Of a stretch of DNA of 64,000 nt, positions 8,578 to 18,869 are shown one piece after another. Every line of letters starts with the position of its first letter. Within the stretch, counting starts at the first letter, position 1. The stretch spans positions 99,621 through 163,620 of the forward strand of contig NZ_JAHKPZ010000030.1 of assembly GCF_018860825.1 (NCBI RefSeq), given 5' to 3'. The notes below the pieces were generated by a model that did no database searches, was not told the origin of the DNA, and was given only the letters and a program-made list of their open reading frames with translations. Position numbers and translations under genes: made by a program. Source of the stretch: Lacinutrix sp. C3R15. GTDB lineage: Bacteria > Bacteroidota > Bacteroidia > Flavobacteriales > Flavobacteriaceae.

Positions 8578-11500
8578 ATGATGAAAAAAATTACACTAAT
8601 CTTTATATTAAGTCTTTTTTTAAACAATAGCTATTCACAAGGCATAGACATTCTTTCTGCAGAACAATTCTGTTCAGGAACAACCGAACTTACATTTCCT
8701 AATAATTATGGAGGAAGCGACCTAACTGAAGTAGGCTGTTTAGGCTCCATCCCTAATGCTTCATATTTCTTTATGGAAATAGACAATCCTGGAAATTTAA
8801 TTTTCACAATATCACAAGAAACAACTCCCGGAGGAGTACCAATTGACGTTGATTTTATTGCTTGGGGACCTTTTGTAGATATAAATGATGCAAATGCTAG
8901 CATCTCATATACAGATTGCCCAACTTGCCCTAACAACACAACAGACCCAACATTTTATCCGTATGCACCAGATCAAATTACCGATTGTAGTTTTGATATT
9001 GCCCCTACTGAAACCATGACTATTACTGGCGCTCTTCAAGGGGAGATTTATGTAGTTTTAATAACAAATTTTAACGGAGCACAAGGAAATATTACTTTTC
9101 AACAAACTGGAGGAATAGGCACTACAACTTGTAACGCTCCTATTTGTGGTGGTAATTTTTACGACACAGGTGGTATTGGAGGAAACTACAGCAACAACGA
9201 AACAGAAACCACCACTATTTACCCATATTTTACAGGAGGAACTGTAACTGTAGACTTCTCCTCTTTTTCTGTTGCTCCAGGAGATATATTAAACGTTTAC
9301 AATGGACCAGACGCCACCTACGATTTAATAGGCACAGTAACAGGTGCTCCATCTTCATTCTCCTCAACAACCGCATCAACTACTCCTAACCCTTCAGGAG
9401 CTATAACATTTGTTTTTAATAGTAACACATCTTCTGTATCTAATGGTTGGGAAAGCGATATTACATGCTCTCCGCCTCCAACACCTGTTTCCTGTGGAAC
9501 ACAATTTACAGACAGCGGAGGAGCAGCAGGCGACTATTCTGCATACGAAACACAAACCTCTACCTTTTACCCTACCAATACTGGTGATGTTATTACAGTA
9601 ACCTTCACTTCTTTTGATACAGAAAATAATTATGACGAACTAACTGTTCATAATGGCCCCGACACAACATATCCTATAATAGGAATATATTCAGGTGCAG
9701 GAATACCTGGACCAATACAATCTTCAGACCCTTCTGGCGCATTAACCTTTGTTTTTAATAGCGATAGTTCTTTTCAATATTCGGGTTGGACTGCAGACAT
9801 TACTTGCTCTCCTTATATAACCCCAACTATATGTGGTTCTACTTTTTTTGATTCAGGAGGAGCTAGTACCGATTATTCTAGCAATGAATTAATCACAACA
9901 ACCTTACTTCCAGACATACCAGGAACTGCTGTAATGACAACATTTACAAGTTTCAACACAGAAACTGATTATGACACATTATCTGTCTACGATGGTCCAG
10001 ACGCTACATACCCTTTACTTGGCACTTTTTCAGGAACTGCAATTCCAGGACCATTTACCTCATCAGACCCTTCTGGTGCATTAACATTTGTTTTTGACAG
10101 TGATGGTTCTTTACAATATACCGGTTGGGCTGCAGACATTACTTGTGTTACTAATACTCCTTCCTGTGGAGAGACATTTTATGATAGCGGAGGAGCCGGA
10201 GGAGACTATTCCAATAATGAAAACGAAACAACAATAATTTCCCCAACCAATTCTGGCGATACAGTAACTACAACTTTTACAGTTTTTAATCTTGCTACAG
10301 GAGACACTTTAGAAATTTTTGACGGAGCAACTTCCCTAGGTGTATTTACAGGAACTACAATTCCTGGCCCTTTTACAGCTACAAATCCTTCTGGAGAACT
10401 AACTTTTACTTTTACTAGTAATGGCACAGGCACGCAATCTGGCTGGGCTGCAGATATTACTTGTAGTGTACTTTGTAATTTAATAATTACGGATACAGTT
10501 TTTCCTATTGGAGCAGATTCATGTAATTTAGACTACACAACTTTAACAACAAATGCTATTGGTACAACTTTACCTAGCAACATTTTATCTGAATCTTTTG
10601 ATAATGCTAGTTTACCCACTGGTTGGGCAATAAATAATGGATCTGGAGACGGCTCTTGGTCTATCACAAACTCTTCAAATGCCGGTGGAACACCACGAGA
10701 AGCTACATTATCTGGAGGCTACAACTCTTCCGCAAGTGGAACTAGAACCTTAACATCTCCTGCCATTAACATAACAGGAGCTACAAATTTACAATTAGAT
10801 TTCAAACAATATTTATGGCACTATAGTAGCGCTTATAATTATTCTATTTCCATTCAAACTAATACAGACAATGCTGGCTGGGTAAACCAATACACAGTAA
10901 ACAATGTAAATAACGACATCGCTACCGAGACTCGAACTATTGATTTATCAGCAATATCAGGAAACAGTTTAAGATTCCGTTACCGCTTAAACGGCAACCC
11001 TTTTGGCTTATTTTATTGGTATATAGACGACATTCAATTAACAGCGGATAGCACTACAACACCTCCACAAATTACATGGTCACCTAATACCGAACTTTAC
11101 ACAGACTCCACCCTAACAACACCTTATTCTGGAGGTTATTCTGAGACAGTTTACGCTGCTCCAAGCGGTACTCAAACATACACTGCTACAGACCAAAATG
11201 GATGTACAAACACAGTCACTATAACAAACAACAAAAAAACCTGGATGGGCTACATAGATAACAATTGGTATATAGATGGTAATTGGGAACCTAACGGAGT
11301 ACCAACTTCTAGCGATTGTGTTCTTATACCAGATGTTGCCGTTTCTAATTTTGATGAACCAATAGCAGACATTATAAATTTAATACCATTACCACCTCTA
11401 CCAGCTTATGCACTAAACTTAACAGTAGCACCAACAGCAAACCTTGAAATCGCTCCTGAAACAACTCTAGTGGTAACAGACTGGATTGCACTAGAAGGAA

Positions 11501-13038
11501 CAATCGATATAAGAGATTCAGGAAGTTTAATTCAAATCACAGATGGCGCTACAAATGTCAATAATAATACTGGTAGCGGTAATATTAATATGCAGCGCAC
11601 TGCAACAATTTCAAGTACTTATGATTACGTTTACTGGGCATCACCAGTTGAAGGGTTTAATGTTTCGCAAGTTTCACCTGGCTCTTCATTAATTTACGAA
11701 TGGATTCCTACAATAGCTGGAAATGGAATTGGAAACTATGGAAATTGGCAAGCAACCAGCGAAAACATGATTAATGGAAAAGGATATATTATAAGAAATG
11801 TTATAGGAACACCTACACCTTCAACTCCTGAGTTTGTTGGCAAACCCAACAATGGAGTTATCACAAAAGCCATAACCAGAGGCACCTACAATGTAGCTTC
11901 ACCAGGCGGAGATTATACAGGTGGAGGAACCACAATTGCCACAAGATTAGATGATAACTGGAATTTAGTCGGAAACCCATATCCTTCAGCAATTTCTGCA
12001 GACACTTTTATTGCTGTAAACGCTTCTAGCATAACAGATGACACAGACTCTTCTATTTCAGGAACCATATATCTATGGAGGCACCTAAACACACCAAGTA
12101 ATGCAGTAAATGACCCTTTTTATGATGGATTTGTTTATAATTATAATCCTAATGATTATATCGCTTATAATAGTACAGGTTCTAACCCTTCAGGATTTGG
12201 AGGAGGTATCGCTGCAGGACAAGCATTTTTTGTTCTTATGGAACATACAGCTCCTATAAATTCAAATGTTACATTTAACAATACTATGCGAAATGAAACA
12301 TTAGATAATAGTCAGTTTTATAGAACAAACGAAACCTCACAACAAACATCAAATATAGAAAAACATAGAATTTGGTTAGATTTAATTTCACCAAATAACA
12401 ATGCTAACTCTACATTAGTTGGTTATGTTGAAGGAGCTACAAATGCGCAGGATAGATTATTTGACGGCTTTGAGCTAAGCGAAAACAACACGCGTTTTTA
12501 TTCTTTAATCAATGATAACGAATTTGCCATTCAAGGTAAAGCTTTGCCTTTTCATGATACTGACACAGTACCTCTAGGCATTGAAATTCCTCAAAACGGA
12601 AATTACACCATTGCTATTAACAACCTAGACGGTTTATTTGAAACCACAAATCAACCCATATTTATTGAAGACACCTATACCAACAACATACATAATTTAC
12701 GTGTAAATCCGTATAGCTTCAATATAACTGCTGGCACCTATAACGATAGGTTTATATTAAGGTATACAGAGCCATCTTTAAGTATAAATGATTATGAATA
12801 TTCTGGATTAGAAATTGCTGCACCTAATAATTCTTTTATAAAAGTAAAATCTGAAACTAGTACCATCAAAACAGTGGTAGTTTATGATCTTTTAGGAAGA
12901 GCACTAATTAACAAAACGGAAATTAATGCTTCAGAGATTAGTTTTAATAATCACAATTTTGCAGAAGGAACTTATATTGTTAAAGCAATACTTGCTAACG
13001 CAAAACAAAAAATCCAGAAAGTGGTTTTAAAACTTTAA
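8578..13038 (+). CDS. Giant T9SS-secreted CUB-repeat surface protein
   Basis: This 1486-residue protein has a signal peptide (1-20) and an N-terminal region similar to the gliding/adhesin type (20-185). Four tandem CUB-like domains start at Cys190, Cys306, Cys419 and Cys530, each opening with C-G-x-x-F-x-D-(S/T)-G-G and ending G-W-x-(A/S)-D-I-T-C. A MAM/choice-of-anchor-J-like domain follows at about 650-825 (SESFDNASLPTGW...IDDIQL). A long region from about 885 to the end contains NWEPNGVPTSSDCVLIP and closes with a type A sorting domain (VVVYDLLGRALIN...GTYIVKAIL). It is probably a cell-surface or released adhesin. The C-terminal half is homologous to that of the next gene. Confidence 0.85.
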   Translation: MMKKITLIFILSLFLNNSYSQGIDILSAEQFCSGTTELTFPNNYGGSDLTEVGCLGSIPNASYFFMEIDNPGNLIFTISQETTPGGVPIDVDFIAWGPFVDINDANASISYTDCPTCPNNTTDPTFYPYAPDQITDCSFDIAPTETMTITGALQGEIYVVLITNFNGAQGNITFQQTGGIGTTTCNAPICGGNFYDTGGIGGNYSNNETETTTIYPYFTGGTVTVDFSSFSVAPGDILNVYNGPDATYDLIGTVTGAPSSFSSTTASTTPNPSGAITFVFNSNTSSVSNGWESDITCSPPPTPVSCGTQFTDSGGAAGDYSAYETQTSTFYPTNTGDVITVTFTSFDTENNYDELTVHNGPDTTYPIIGIYSGAGIPGPIQSSDPSGALTFVFNSDSSFQYSGWTADITCSPYITPTICGSTFFDSGGASTDYSSNELITTTLLPDIPGTAVMTTFTSFNTETDYDTLSVYDGPDATYPLLGTFSGTAIPGPFTSSDPSGALTFVFDSDGSLQYTGWAADITCVTNTPSCGETFYDSGGAGGDYSNNENETTIISPTNSGDTVTTTFTVFNLATGDTLEIFDGATSLGVFTGTTIPGPFTATNPSGELTFTFTSNGTGTQSGWAADITCSVLCNLIITDTVFPIGADSCNLDYTTLTTNAIGTTLPSNILSESFDNASLPTGWAINNGSGDGSWSITNSSNAGGTPREATLSGGYNSSASGTRTLTSPAINITGATNLQLDFKQYLWHYSSAYNYSISIQTNTDNAGWVNQYTVNNVNNDIATETRTIDLSAISGNSLRFRYRLNGNPFGLFYWYIDDIQLTADSTTTPPQITWSPNTELYTDSTLTTPYSGGYSETVYAAPSGTQTYTATDQNGCTNTVTITNNKKTWMGYIDNNWYIDGNWEPNGVPTSSDCVLIPDVAVSNFDEPIADIINLIPLPPLPAYALNLTVAPTANLEIAPETTLVVTDWIALEGTIDIRDSGSLIQITDGATNVNNNTGSGNINMQRTATISSTYDYVYWASPVEGFNVSQVSPGSSLIYEWIPTIAGNGIGNYGNWQATSENMINGKGYIIRNVIGTPTPSTPEFVGKPNNGVITKAITRGTYNVASPGGDYTGGGTTIATRLDDNWNLVGNPYPSAISADTFIAVNASSITDDTDSSISGTIYLWRHLNTPSNAVNDPFYDGFVYNYNPNDYIAYNSTGSNPSGFGGGIAAGQAFFVLMEHTAPINSNVTFNNTMRNETLDNSQFYRTNETSQQTSNIEKHRIWLDLISPNNNANSTLVGYVEGATNAQDRLFDGFELSENNTRFYSLINDNEFAIQGKALPFHDTDTVPLGIEIPQNGNYTIAINNLDGLFETTNQPIFIEDTYTNNIHNLRVNPYSFNITAGTYNDRFILRYTEPSLSINDYEYSGLEIAAPNNSFIKVKSETSTIKTVVVYDLLGRALINKTEINASEISFNNHNFAEGTYIVKAILANAKQKIQKVVLKL

Positions 13039-13076
13039 TACCTATTCTTTTTCTGTTAAATAATTCACTAAAAAAT

Positions 13077-13115
13077 TGCAAACTAAAAACCTTCTATTTT
13101 TAGTTTGCAGTTTTT
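13077..13115 (+). terminator. Intrinsic terminator after CUB-repeat protein gene
   Basis: A 13-bp perfect stem (TGCAAACTAAAAA / TTTTTAGTTTGCA) with a 7-base loop is followed by GTTTTT. It lies 39 bases after the stop codon. Confidence 0.85.
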
Positions 13116-13600
13116 CGTCTTTAACCTTACTCTTAATTGTATAACAAAAATTACAACAACAGAAAGGTTATAAAAAACCCCAATATATCCTCCATTTTTT
13201 AGCTTAAAAAAAAAACCTTAAACCTACTTATTTACCATCCATTACCACATACATAGTTCAAACATAATTTTCTTACAAAAACCTAACAATCAGACTAAAA
13301 TCAATTTTGTCAGTTAAATCGGTCGTTTTAACGAAAAATTATTTTTATTAAAAAACTTTAAACTATTTTCGGGTTTTAAGTTAATTAGCTAAATATTCTC
13401 TAACAAAAAAAACAGAAAACCACTTAAAATTGAGAATTCAAAAACCTATAATATACTTCGTTTATTTATTCTCCTTTTTTTTTTAAGGAAAATAAATCTA
13501 TAACTAAAGTTTATAACACCAAAATTAGGCACTAAGAAAAGCGTATTTTAATAAGGTTTTTATTTTTTTCTAAACCTTTTATTTTAAAAAACAGAAGCAC

Positions 13601-13618
13601 AAAAAAAAAAAAAAAAAA
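13601..13618. repeat. A18 homopolymer tract in upstream leader
   Basis: Eighteen consecutive adenines lie between a C and TGACCC. The tract is upstream of a giant surface-protein gene. Runs of this length are prone to polymerase slippage and could vary expression by changing promoter spacing or leader structure. Confidence 0.8.
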
Positions 13619-13699
13619 TGACCCAAATCAAAACAGTAAGCAACCATATCTAAAAAAATCTTTCCAACTATTCAACAGCTATTAATATCAATTACATTC

Positions 13700-16600
13700 A
13701 TGAAAAAACAACCAATTTTCACAACGCTACTCCTATTTTTAATTACTAGTACTTTTTATGGGCAAACCATAATAAAAAGCCAGAGTTTTGACTCTGGAGC
13801 TTCTGGTTATTCTGATGATTTAACCTATACAGTATCTGGTACTACATCTATTACAAATGTCTCCTCAGAATCTGCACCTTACGCTTTTAAGTTAAATGGT
13901 AACAATTCTAATATAACATTTGAAAATGTAGATATATCTTCCTTTTCCAATGTAACCGCAACGGTTTCCTTTTCTTCTGTAAATGCAAATGATAATAGAG
14001 ATTTATATTTAGATGTTTCATATAACGATGGGACTAGTTGGAACGCAATTAAATTAATTGATGGTGAAAATGGCGCTGGCGGAGAAGATTGGCCTTGGGG
14101 AACACCAGATAATGATGGTGGAGCGGTAAACTCAAACCCATATACATTTAGTATTCCAGATACAGAAAACAATGTTAAAATAAGACTTAGAGCTAATCAA
14201 GCGGACAATTCTAGATTTTTCTATGTAGATAACATTATAATTCAAGAAGCTTGCACAAACACCTATTGTACTACAACTTATACGTCAGCTGTAGAAGCAA
14301 TTACCAATGTTACTTTTGGAGGTATTAATAACACCACAGGAGCTAACACAGCAGGTGGAAGCCATGAAATTTTCTGTACACCAACCGGATCTGTAACTGC
14401 AGGGTCAAGTTATACAATTTCTTTAAATGGAGATACAGAAGGTTCGTACACTAATTCTTTTACTGCATTTTTTGATTGGGACCAAGACGGTACTTTTAAT
14501 AACACTACCGAACGCTATGAAATTGGTACAATATATAATAACAATGGAACTGGAACACCTGCCACCAACAACATTGCTGTACCTACAGGAGCAACACCAG
14601 GAACAACAACCATGCGTATTATAAAAAAATTCTTAACAAATTATGCTACTGACGGTTGCACACCTGGAAGCGGGTATGGTCAAACGGAAGATTATTTAAT
14701 AAATGTTACAGCAGCAACGCCATGTACCGAACCAACAGCTCAAGCAACAGCTTTAACTTTTGGTACAGTAACAGATACTAGTATTATAGGTAATTTTACT
14801 GCTGCATCTCCAGCACCAGATAACTATTTAGTATTAATGAACACCACTGGCACAGCTCCTTCGCCTGCTCCAGCAGACACTAACACCTATGCTATAGGTG
14901 ACACTGTAGGCGGAGCAACAGTTATAGATACAGATGCTAATACAACTTTTACTGCTACAGGTTTATCACCAACAACAACCTATTACTTTTATGTATATAG
15001 TTTTAATAGTGCTTGCAGTGGTGGTCCAGATTATTATACTACTGCGCCATTATCAGGCAATGAAACAACAGATTCGGCTAGTTATTGTGAACCTACCTCT
15101 TGGGATCCTGATGGCTTATATATTAATAGTTTGGCTTTTGTAGGTACACTTGCAGACCCTGCAGAAAACACCTCTACCTTTAACGCCACAGGGTATCAAG
15201 ACTTTACAGGCTTATCACCAATTGCAATACAAGCGCAAGGAGAAGGAGTAAATATAGTAGCAAATGCTACCGGTAACTACTATTATAGAGGAACTTGGAA
15301 AGCTTGGGTAGACTGGAATAAAGATGGTGATTTTAATAATACAAACGAGTTAGTTTACGACATTTACGGCCAAGTAAGTGCTAATGTAACATTTGGATTT
15401 GAAATCCCTGCTGCTGCTGCGGCTGGTGATTACACGATGCGTATTAGAGTAAATAACGGATTTGACAGTTGGTTTGGATGGGAAACTTACGGATTCGATT
15501 TTGATGCCTGCGATGATTTTGATGAATATGCCTCTTACGATTTTTCGATTGAAGACTACGGTGAAACAGAAGACTATTTATTTACCGTTATTGAAAGTTG
15601 TGATGCTAATATTGCAACAATAACTGATGGTGAAAGTTGTGGTGCCGGAACCGTAGATATAAGTGCTACTGGAACCACTGGAGTTACAGGTTTTAATATC
15701 TACACAGCCGAAACCGGAGGAACAGCATTATCGCCTGCTCCTACATTTACTACTCCTGGAGGTGTACCAACCGCAAGCTGGACATCTCCTTCACTTACAA
15801 CTACAACCACATATTGGATAACTGCCACAAATGGTAGTTGCGAATCTTTAGTAAGAACTCCTATTGTAGCAGAAATAAGCCCTACACCAACCGTTACTTT
15901 TAATCCTGCTTCACCTACTATTTGTGGTGACAACGAAATTATTCAGCTTACCGCAGAAGGAGATATAGAAACCGTATACTTAATTAAAGAAGATTTTGAG
16001 ACTGGAGACTTAGGTGTATTTACAACTAATAATATCATAAACAACGGAGGTTCAATTAATAACAAAACACAATGGCAAAACCAAACAAGCGTATTTATTC
16101 CTAATGAACAAAGTTGGTTTCCTGCTATTTCCTCTGGTTTTGGAGACAATAAATTTGTTATATCTACTTCTGATGTAGGTTCATATACTACACATAATGA
16201 ACTAATTTCACCTACAATAAATGCCACAGACTTTTTAGATCTTACCTTAGATTTCAAAATATACCATTCCCGTTATTATACAGATGACACTAATGCAACA
16301 CTAGAAAATGTCAACATTGAAATTTCTACAGATGGCGGAACAACTTATACAACGTTACCTTCAGGAACAATACTAACAGATATTGCTTCAGGTTCTAGTT
16401 TTGACACCTTATCTTATAATTTAAATGCGTATATTAATGAAGCTTCTTTAAGATTACGCATTGTATATTACGCAGAGTGGTGTGATGGTGTTGCTATAGA
16501 TGATATTAACTTATATGGTGAAAAACCGGTGAACACAGCCTTTAATTATGACACTACAACGGTAGATGCATATACAGATGCATCGGGAACAATTAGCTAT

Positions 16601-18502
16601 ACACCAAACACTCCTGCTACAACTATATATATAAAACCAACACTTTCACAGCTAGAAAATGCAACTTTTACAATTCCTGTAAGCGCAACTTTATCTAATG
16701 GTTGTTCTGCTACTGGTAATGCAGTAGTCACCAATAACACTAAAGTATTTAAAGGAGGGGGCACAGACTGGAATGATGCTACTAGCTGGAAACCTGCTGG
16801 TGTACCAACACTAGATAATTGTGTAATTATTCCTGATGGAGAAACATGTAAACTACCTAACAACACAACCATACCATTTCCTCCTATTGGTTACCAAGCA
16901 TACGCTAAAAACCTAACGGTTCAAAACACAGGGGCTTTAGAGATAGTAACAGATAACTTTCTAACAGTTACAGATTGGGTAAATGTACAAACAGGTGGTG
17001 ACTTAACTGTTAAGTCTGGAGGTAGCCTGATTCAAGAAACAGATGTAACTTCCAACAATAACACAGGAAATATTACCATGGAAAGAACCGCTACTATAGC
17101 TAGTTCTTATGACTATATCTATTGGTCTTCTCCTGTTGAAGATTTTAATGTTACCAATGTATCTCCTGGATCTTCTAATATTTATGAATGGATTCCTACC
17201 ATTGGTGGTAATTATGGTGATTGGTCTGCAACTTCTGAAAATATGATTCCTGGTAAAGGATATATCATTAGAAATATAAGCGGCACTCCAACTCCTTCAA
17301 CTCCAGAGTTTGTTGGTACTCCTAATAATGGTATAATAACCAAAGCTATTACAAGAGGTACATATAATGGCGCTGATTATCCTGGAGGTGGCTCTACAAT
17401 GGCAACCAAACTAGACGATAACTGGAACTTAATTGGTAACCCTTATCCTTCAGCAATTTCAGCAGACACTTTTATAGCAACAAATGCTGCAGCAATTGGT
17501 GATGACATAGATAACACTATTCAAGGAACCGTATACCTTTGGAGACATATACAAACTCCTAGCAACGCAATAAACGATCCCTTTTACCAAGACTATGTTT
17601 ACAATTATAACCCTAACGACTATGTTGCATATAATAGCACAGGTTCTAATCCTTCAGGATTTGATGGTAAAATAGCTTCCGGACAAGCCTTTTTTGTACT
17701 CATGGAGCATACAGCACCTGTAAATTCTAATGTTACATTTAACAATACCATGCGTAATGAAACCTTAAACAACAGTCAGTTTTATAGAACAACAGAAGCT
17801 TCGCAACGCACATCAGACACAGAAAAACATAGAATTTGGTTAGATTTAATTACACCTAATAATACTGCTAACTCTATTTTAGTTGGTTATGTGGAAGGTG
17901 CTACCAATAACAAAGACAAATTATATGATGCTTATGAGTTAAGTGAAACTAGTGCACGATTCTATTCTATAATTGAGGATGAAGAAATGGCTATACAAGG
18001 AAAAGCGCTACCTTTTCAAGACACCGATACGGTACCTTTAGGTATTGAAATTCCTCAAAACGGAAACTACACTATAGCAATCAATAGCGTAGATGGGTTA
18101 TTTGAAACCACAAATCAAACCATATTTCTAGAAGACACCTATACTAATACCATACACAATTTACGTATTAATCCGTATAGTTTCAATATAAATACAGGAA
18201 TATATAATGATAGATTTATATTAAGATATACAGACCAATCTTTAAGCACTAATGATTTTGATTTAAACGCACTTGAAATTTTAGCGCCAAACAATAAATA
18301 TATTAAGGTAAAATCTGGAAATAACACAATAGAAACCGTTATAGTATATGACCTTTTAGGAAGAGCCTTAATTAATAACCAAAATGTTAATGCCAATGAA
18401 TTTATTATTAACAATTTTAAATTTTCTGAAGGTGCTCATATTGTAAAAGTGATACTCCTAAACGGAAAACAAAAAATTCAAAAAGTAATTTTAAAACATT
18501 AA
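13700..18502 (+). CDS. Giant T9SS-secreted GEVED/FN3 surface protein
   Basis: This 1600-residue protein has a signal peptide (1-21). An N-terminal jelly-roll-like domain spans about 25-185. GEVED domain 1 spans about 190-337 (FFDWDQDGTFNN...GQTEDYLINV), a fibronectin type III-like domain about 338-450, and GEVED domain 2 about 462-633 (WVDWNKDGDFNN...GETEDYLFTV). An Ig-like domain (635-730) and a MAM-like domain (about 759-942) follow. From about 1013 to the end there is a shared C-terminal module ending in a type A sorting domain (VIVYDLLGRALIN...KVILKH). It is probably a surface adhesin exported by the T9SS. It is a paralogue of the preceding giant gene only in this C-terminal half. Confidence 0.85.
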   Translation: MKKQPIFTTLLLFLITSTFYGQTIIKSQSFDSGASGYSDDLTYTVSGTTSITNVSSESAPYAFKLNGNNSNITFENVDISSFSNVTATVSFSSVNANDNRDLYLDVSYNDGTSWNAIKLIDGENGAGGEDWPWGTPDNDGGAVNSNPYTFSIPDTENNVKIRLRANQADNSRFFYVDNIIIQEACTNTYCTTTYTSAVEAITNVTFGGINNTTGANTAGGSHEIFCTPTGSVTAGSSYTISLNGDTEGSYTNSFTAFFDWDQDGTFNNTTERYEIGTIYNNNGTGTPATNNIAVPTGATPGTTTMRIIKKFLTNYATDGCTPGSGYGQTEDYLINVTAATPCTEPTAQATALTFGTVTDTSIIGNFTAASPAPDNYLVLMNTTGTAPSPAPADTNTYAIGDTVGGATVIDTDANTTFTATGLSPTTTYYFYVYSFNSACSGGPDYYTTAPLSGNETTDSASYCEPTSWDPDGLYINSLAFVGTLADPAENTSTFNATGYQDFTGLSPIAIQAQGEGVNIVANATGNYYYRGTWKAWVDWNKDGDFNNTNELVYDIYGQVSANVTFGFEIPAAAAAGDYTMRIRVNNGFDSWFGWETYGFDFDACDDFDEYASYDFSIEDYGETEDYLFTVIESCDANIATITDGESCGAGTVDISATGTTGVTGFNIYTAETGGTALSPAPTFTTPGGVPTASWTSPSLTTTTTYWITATNGSCESLVRTPIVAEISPTPTVTFNPASPTICGDNEIIQLTAEGDIETVYLIKEDFETGDLGVFTTNNIINNGGSINNKTQWQNQTSVFIPNEQSWFPAISSGFGDNKFVISTSDVGSYTTHNELISPTINATDFLDLTLDFKIYHSRYYTDDTNATLENVNIEISTDGGTTYTTLPSGTILTDIASGSSFDTLSYNLNAYINEASLRLRIVYYAEWCDGVAIDDINLYGEKPVNTAFNYDTTTVDAYTDASGTISYTPNTPATTIYIKPTLSQLENATFTIPVSATLSNGCSATGNAVVTNNTKVFKGGGTDWNDATSWKPAGVPTLDNCVIIPDGETCKLPNNTTIPFPPIGYQAYAKNLTVQNTGALEIVTDNFLTVTDWVNVQTGGDLTVKSGGSLIQETDVTSNNNTGNITMERTATIASSYDYIYWSSPVEDFNVTNVSPGSSNIYEWIPTIGGNYGDWSATSENMIPGKGYIIRNISGTPTPSTPEFVGTPNNGIITKAITRGTYNGADYPGGGSTMATKLDDNWNLIGNPYPSAISADTFIATNAAAIGDDIDNTIQGTVYLWRHIQTPSNAINDPFYQDYVYNYNPNDYVAYNSTGSNPSGFDGKIASGQAFFVLMEHTAPVNSNVTFNNTMRNETLNNSQFYRTTEASQRTSDTEKHRIWLDLITPNNTANSILVGYVEGATNNKDKLYDAYELSETSARFYSIIEDEEMAIQGKALPFQDTDTVPLGIEIPQNGNYTIAINSVDGLFETTNQTIFLEDTYTNTIHNLRINPYSFNINTGIYNDRFILRYTDQSLSTNDFDLNALEILAPNNKYIKVKSGNNTIETVIVYDLLGRALINNQNVNANEFIINNFKFSEGAHIVKVILLNGKQKIQKVILKH

Positions 18503-18822
18503 AAGTATTTTAAAAAACTATAAAAAGACCTTGATTTTAAATAATTAAGGTCTTTTTCATTGGTATAAGCCTCACGTTCAAACGAAATATTTCTATATGC
18601 ATGATACCAATTACGGCAAACCAATAAGCGAATAAAAAACTCAAAAACATACAAAACATAAAAAGGAATAATTAACAATTCTATTTGCTGTTTATAATGA
18701 ATTTTTTCATGATTTATTAAAATTTTATTCTGCTTTAAACTACTATGTTTTAAAAACACAAAAGGAAAAACAGCAATTCCTGTATATCCCTTTGGAACCA
18801 TATATTTGGAAATAAAAATCAT
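18499..18822 (-). CDS. Small membrane protein with HExxH-like motif
   Basis: This 107-residue protein has a central hydrophobic segment (LLIIPFYVLYVFEFFIRLLV, about 49-68) and the motif NHEKIHYKQQIELL at about 37-50, which looks like a metallopeptidase HExxH site followed by a membrane helix. The ending SFEREAYTNEKDLNYLKSRSFYSFLKYF is typical of a conserved flavobacterial hypothetical family that I know only as uncharacterised. It may be a minimal membrane-bound peptidase-like protein, but activity is unproven. Its stop codon overlaps the stop of the convergent giant gene, and that gene's terminator hairpin lies inside this coding region. Confidence 0.75.
   Translation of the reverse strand: MIFISKYMVPKGYTGIAVFPFVFLKHSSLKQNKILINHEKIHYKQQIELLIIPFYVLYVFEFFIRLLVCRNWYHAYRNISFEREAYTNEKDLNYLKSRSFYSFLKYF
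18522..18557 (+). terminator. Terminator of the GEVED protein gene, inside the convergent gene
   Basis: AAAAAGACCTT and AAGGTCTTTTT form an 11-bp stem with a 14-base loop and a T run. It lies 20 bases after the stop of the plus-strand gene but within the last codons of the minus-strand gene. Confidence 0.75.
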
Positions 18823-18857
18823 ATTTTATACCATTCAAAAATCAATCCAAATTACAT

Positions 18858-18865
18858 TATATTTG
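18858..18865 (+). promoter_or_regulatory. Possible -7 promoter element (TATATTTG)
   Basis: It matches TAnnTTTG but ends only four bases before the DUF5522 start codon, so the transcript would be nearly leaderless. No -33 TTG is seen. Support is weak. Confidence 0.3.
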
Positions 18866-18869
18866 TGAT

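Larger units (their letters stand above)
13039..13699. other. 661-bp intergenic region rich in A/T homopolymers
   Basis: No gene is visible on either strand. Apart from the terminator at the left end, the region is very AT-rich with many A and T runs. The most striking is an uninterrupted run of 18 A at 13601-13618, 82 bases before the start codon of the GEVED protein gene. A T run of about 11 lies near 13475-13485. The region probably holds the promoter and a long leader for the downstream gene. No TAnnTTTG element could be placed with confidence. Confidence 0.6.

Noticed and set aside
9410..17000. Several 60-100 codon reading frames on both strands inside the giant surface-protein genes
   Set aside because: They are low-complexity shadows of Thr/Ser/Asn-rich repeats; they lack their own starts, signal peptides or homologous motifs.
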